In this document: positions 5,417-7,087 of the stretch, one piece after another
How positions within the stretch are numbered: position 1 is the first letter of the stretch
Layout of the letters: every line of letters begins with the position of its first letter
Assembly: GCA_014860845.1 (NCBI GenBank)
Contig: JACZIY010000570.1
Coordinates: 1-7,087 of the forward strand
Origin: Anaerolineaceae bacterium
GTDB taxonomy: Bacteria; Chloroflexota; Anaerolineae; Anaerolineales; Anaerolineaceae
Length of the DNA: 7,087 nt
Direction: 5' to 3'
Translations under genes and position numbers: made by a program
The notes under the pieces: model-generated
Told to the model about the DNA's origin: nothing
Seen by the model: only the letters and a program-made list of their open reading frames with translations
The model's database searches: none

Positions 5417-6712
5417 ATGGATAACTTGAAACAAATCAGAAGTAAAACAACCTCTGTTTTACAAACATATGCAGCCCGATTACACGCATTTCGCTGGAAT
5501 GCACGTATGTATCTGGTATTTACGATTATCTTTGGCGCAGCTATGGGTGTGCGTCGCTTAATTTTTAATTTCTTTGTGCTCAGTCTGGGTTATGATGAAG
5601 CTTTACTGGGCACCATGATTACGGTTCATAATCTAACCGCCCTGTTGGCTGCCTTACCCATGGGTTATCTGGCAGATCGTCTGGGTCGTAAATTTTCACT
5701 GATTAGCAGTACCATTCTGGTAGCTTTCTCCGTGATCATCATGGTTAGTTTTCCAAAAGCCTGGATATTAGTTGCGCTGAATATTGTGTTTGGACTGGGC
5801 ATGAGCATCTCTTCGGTAACCATGGGACCGTTTTTAATGGAAAATAGTAGTGAAACAGAGCGCACCTACCTGTTCAGTTTTGGATCCGGGTTGCAGATGG
5901 CAGCCGGGTTTGTGGGTAACTGGATAGGTGGTTATCTTCCAGGTTGGTTGGGGTCGTCCTTTCAGGTGGATGCCATCAGTTCAACAGCCTATGGATTGGC
6001 ATTAATTGTTACAGCGGTTATTTCAATCATTGGCATTATTCCACTCATCCTCTTACGGAATCCAAATATTAAACTCAGCGAACGATCATCTTTGGCACCA
6101 TTATCTTACTTGAAAGATCATTTTAGACAGATCGCTCGTCTGGTCATTCCCATGTTGATAACCTCGATTGGCGCTGGATTAATTATGCCCTTTATGAATA
6201 TATTTTTCCGTAATGTGCATAATCAACCAGACCCGGTGATTGGAACCATTTTCGCCTGGGGTTCACTGGCCATGGGTGTTGGTTTAATCATTGCACCTGT
6301 GATGGCTGATAAGTTTGGAAAGATTGAAGTTGTTGTGATGACTCAGGGTCTATCCATACCGTTTCTTTTCATTCTTGGTTTTTCTCCCTGGTTTGCATTA
6401 AGTGCAGGCGCATACTTTGTCCGATTAGCACTGATGAATATGAGCGGTCCAGTTTATCAAACTTTTGTGATGGAACAGGTTGATCCACAAGCGCGAGCGA
6501 CAATCGCCAGTCTTGTTAGCATGGCACATAGTTTTGGTTGGGCTTTCAGTCCATCTATCAGTGGCTGGATTCAGGTGAATTTTGGGTTTCGCCCCGCTTT
6601 CGTGGGAACGATGATCCTTTATGCGGTTTCTATATTCCTCTATTGGCACTTCTTCCTGCGGGGCAAAGAATCGATATTTAAAAGAAAAGAAGATATAGAG
6701 CTGTTGAGCTGA
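5417..6712 (+). CDS. Major facilitator superfamily (MFS) transporter, 12 TM
   Basis: The 431-aa membrane protein has twelve predicted helices, roughly at 31-55, 60-82, 93-112, 116-138, 151-175, 190-213, 240-264, 273-297, 303-322, 325-346, 362-385 and 391-413. The MFS motif A, GYLADRLGRK, is at 83-92 in the loop between helices 2 and 3, and a degenerate copy APVMADKFGK at 293-302 sits at the matching place in the second half. The loop between helices 6 and 7 is short. It should be a proton-coupled secondary carrier in the cytoplasmic membrane; the substrate and direction cannot be read from sequence. Pairing with a repressor-like gene favours an inducible drug or metabolite exporter. The ATG at 5417 has no clear ribosome site, so translation may be coupled to the regulator gene 24 bases upstream. 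The stop codon lies inside an AGCTG repeat. Confidence 0.92.
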   Translation: MDNLKQIRSKTTSVLQTYAARLHAFRWNARMYLVFTIIFGAAMGVRRLIFNFFVLSLGYDEALLGTMITVHNLTALLAALPMGYLADRLGRKFSLISSTILVAFSVIIMVSFPKAWILVALNIVFGLGMSISSVTMGPFLMENSSETERTYLFSFGSGLQMAAGFVGNWIGGYLPGWLGSSFQVDAISSTAYGLALIVTAVISIIGIIPLILLRNPNIKLSERSSLAPLSYLKDHFRQIARLVIPMLITSIGAGLIMPFMNIFFRNVHNQPDPVIGTIFAWGSLAMGVGLIIAPVMADKFGKIEVVVMTQGLSIPFLFILGFSPWFALSAGAYFVRLALMNMSGPVYQTFVMEQVDPQARATIASLVSMAHSFGWAFSPSISGWIQVNFGFRPAFVGTMILYAVSIFLYWHFFLRGKESIFKRKEDIELLS

Positions 6713-6730
6713 TAAGCTGCGTAGCTGTTT
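6699..6730 (+). repeat. Four AGCTG-N3 octamers over the transporter stop codon
   Basis: AGCTG occurs at 6699, 6707, 6715 and 6723, exactly 8 bases apart, with variable three-base fillers (TTG, ATA, CGT, TTT). A fifth degenerate unit (AGTTC) follows at 6731. The second unit supplies the TGA stop of the transporter gene, so the last four residues (ELLS) are encoded by repeat sequence. Short AGCTGA-type tandem repeats near gene ends are known in many bacteria; the role is unknown. Confidence 0.7.
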
Positions 6731-6799
6731 AGTTCTAGTTCATAAGTTCAAAAACAAGGGGTAAATTTATTTCTTTCGATAATAAATGTAAAATTTTCT

Positions 6800-6827
6800 A
6801 TCAGCCATCAGCCATCAGCCATGAGCT
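6800..6827 (-). repeat. Three ATCAGCC heptamers plus a degenerate copy at the 3' end of the phosphotransferase gene
   Basis: Plus-strand ATCAGCC is repeated perfectly at 6800, 6807 and 6814, followed by ATGAGCT. On the minus strand this reads as GGCTGAT units, so the stop codon of the minus-strand gene (6815-6817) is the TGA of a repeat, as in the converging transporter gene. The 69-base stretch between the two repeat blocks (6731-6799) is AT-rich; I see no convincing terminator in it. Confidence 0.75.
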
Positions 6828-7087
6828 AAAATAATTTTCATCAATCTTGGTGCTTCCAATTCAATATTTTCGAGTAATCGAACCGCTGCAACAGGTGCCA
6901 ACCAGGTTTTTATCTTTTCCTTTGATACTGAGGAGTTGAGTTTGAGATATCGTTGTTGGTAGTAGTGGTTAGCTATTTTGCCCAATATATCCGCGAGCAT
7001 TCGCATCCACCAACTGGCATCTGGTGGTTTTCCGATAGTTAAAAGTATTTGAGTTCTGGCGACATCGGCAGCAGGATCACCACTACA
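6815..7087 (-). CDS. C-terminal part of an aminoglycoside phosphotransferase (APH)-like family protein, cut by the window edge
   Basis: The frame is open from the right edge (7087) to a TGA at 6815-6817, giving 90 residues without a start. The first visible residues, CSGDPAADVART (followed by QILLTIGKPP), match the segment after the metal-binding Asp of APH/choline-kinase-like proteins, where GDP..DVART is conserved. The later W.APVAAVRLLENI is also typical of their C-terminal helices. These enzymes transfer phosphate from ATP to small molecules; most chromosomal members have unknown substrates, so antibiotic resistance should not be assumed. An internal ATG at 7006 exists, but the conserved residues upstream of it show that it is not the true start. 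The catalytic loop lies outside the window. The gene converges on the transporter gene. Confidence 0.65.
   Translation of the reverse strand, partial: CSGDPAADVARTQILLTIGKPPDASWWMRMLADILGKIANHYYQQRYLKLNSSVSKEKIKTWLAPVAAVRLLENIELEAPRLMKIILAHG

Noticed and set aside
6731..6799. Hairpin around the AATTTATT/AATAAAT words as a terminator for the transporter gene
   Set aside because: The stem would be short and almost pure A-T, so it is not convincing as an intrinsic terminator.
6800..6827. Tandem heptamers considered as a CRISPR-like array
   Set aside because: The units are 7 bases, directly adjacent and without spacers; this is a simple tandem repeat.

Overview
The window looks like chromosomal DNA of a Chloroflexota bacterium, probably of the Anaerolineae. 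The clues are: (i) a secreted protein carrying YLPLILK just after its signal peptide, a motif very common in exported Anaerolineae proteins; (ii) a lipoprotein with a long Thr/Pro-rich linker after its lipobox cysteine; and (iii) an ArsR-type regulator with a large extra N-terminal region. This assignment rests on recalled family patterns, not on a search. Base composition is moderate, with AT-rich intergenic DNA.

Layout. (1) Positions 1-2129, plus strand: purA (adenylosuccinate synthase) with a consensus -10 box. It is followed, with a 4-base GTGA overlap, by an exported lipoprotein that has a C-terminal beta-sandwich-like domain. (2) Positions 2148-4028, minus strand: a two-gene unit encoding a 379-aa and then a 242-aa secreted protein, 12 bases apart, neither with an assignable function. 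It converges on the lipoprotein gene. (3) Positions 4029-4339: a divergent control region. It holds an 11-bp-period direct repeat, a near-consensus sigma70 promoter facing right, a perfect 17-bp inverted repeat lying over its -10 box and predicted start site, and a 137-bp element bounded by nested inverted repeats that fills most of the leader. (4) Positions 4340-6712, plus strand: an ArsR-type winged-helix regulator of 350 aa and a 12-TM major facilitator transporter, 24 bases apart and probably one operon. (5) Positions 6699-6827: short repeats of related sequence at the 3' ends of two convergent genes. (6) Positions 6815-7087, minus strand: the C-terminal end of an APH-like phosphotransferase that continues past the window.

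How it fits together. The most coherent system is the regulator-transporter pair. The palindrome sits where a bound dimer would block RNA polymerase, and the first gene encodes an ArsR-type protein, so a self-repressing circuit that releases the transporter when a ligand is sensed is the simplest reading. The ligand is unknown: the regulator shows no ArsR metal-binding cysteine motif. The repeat element between promoter and start codon may add RNA-level control. The secreted pair diverges from this operon and could share part of the control region, but no functional link can be shown. No CRISPR array, rRNA, tRNA or insertion-sequence transposase is visible.
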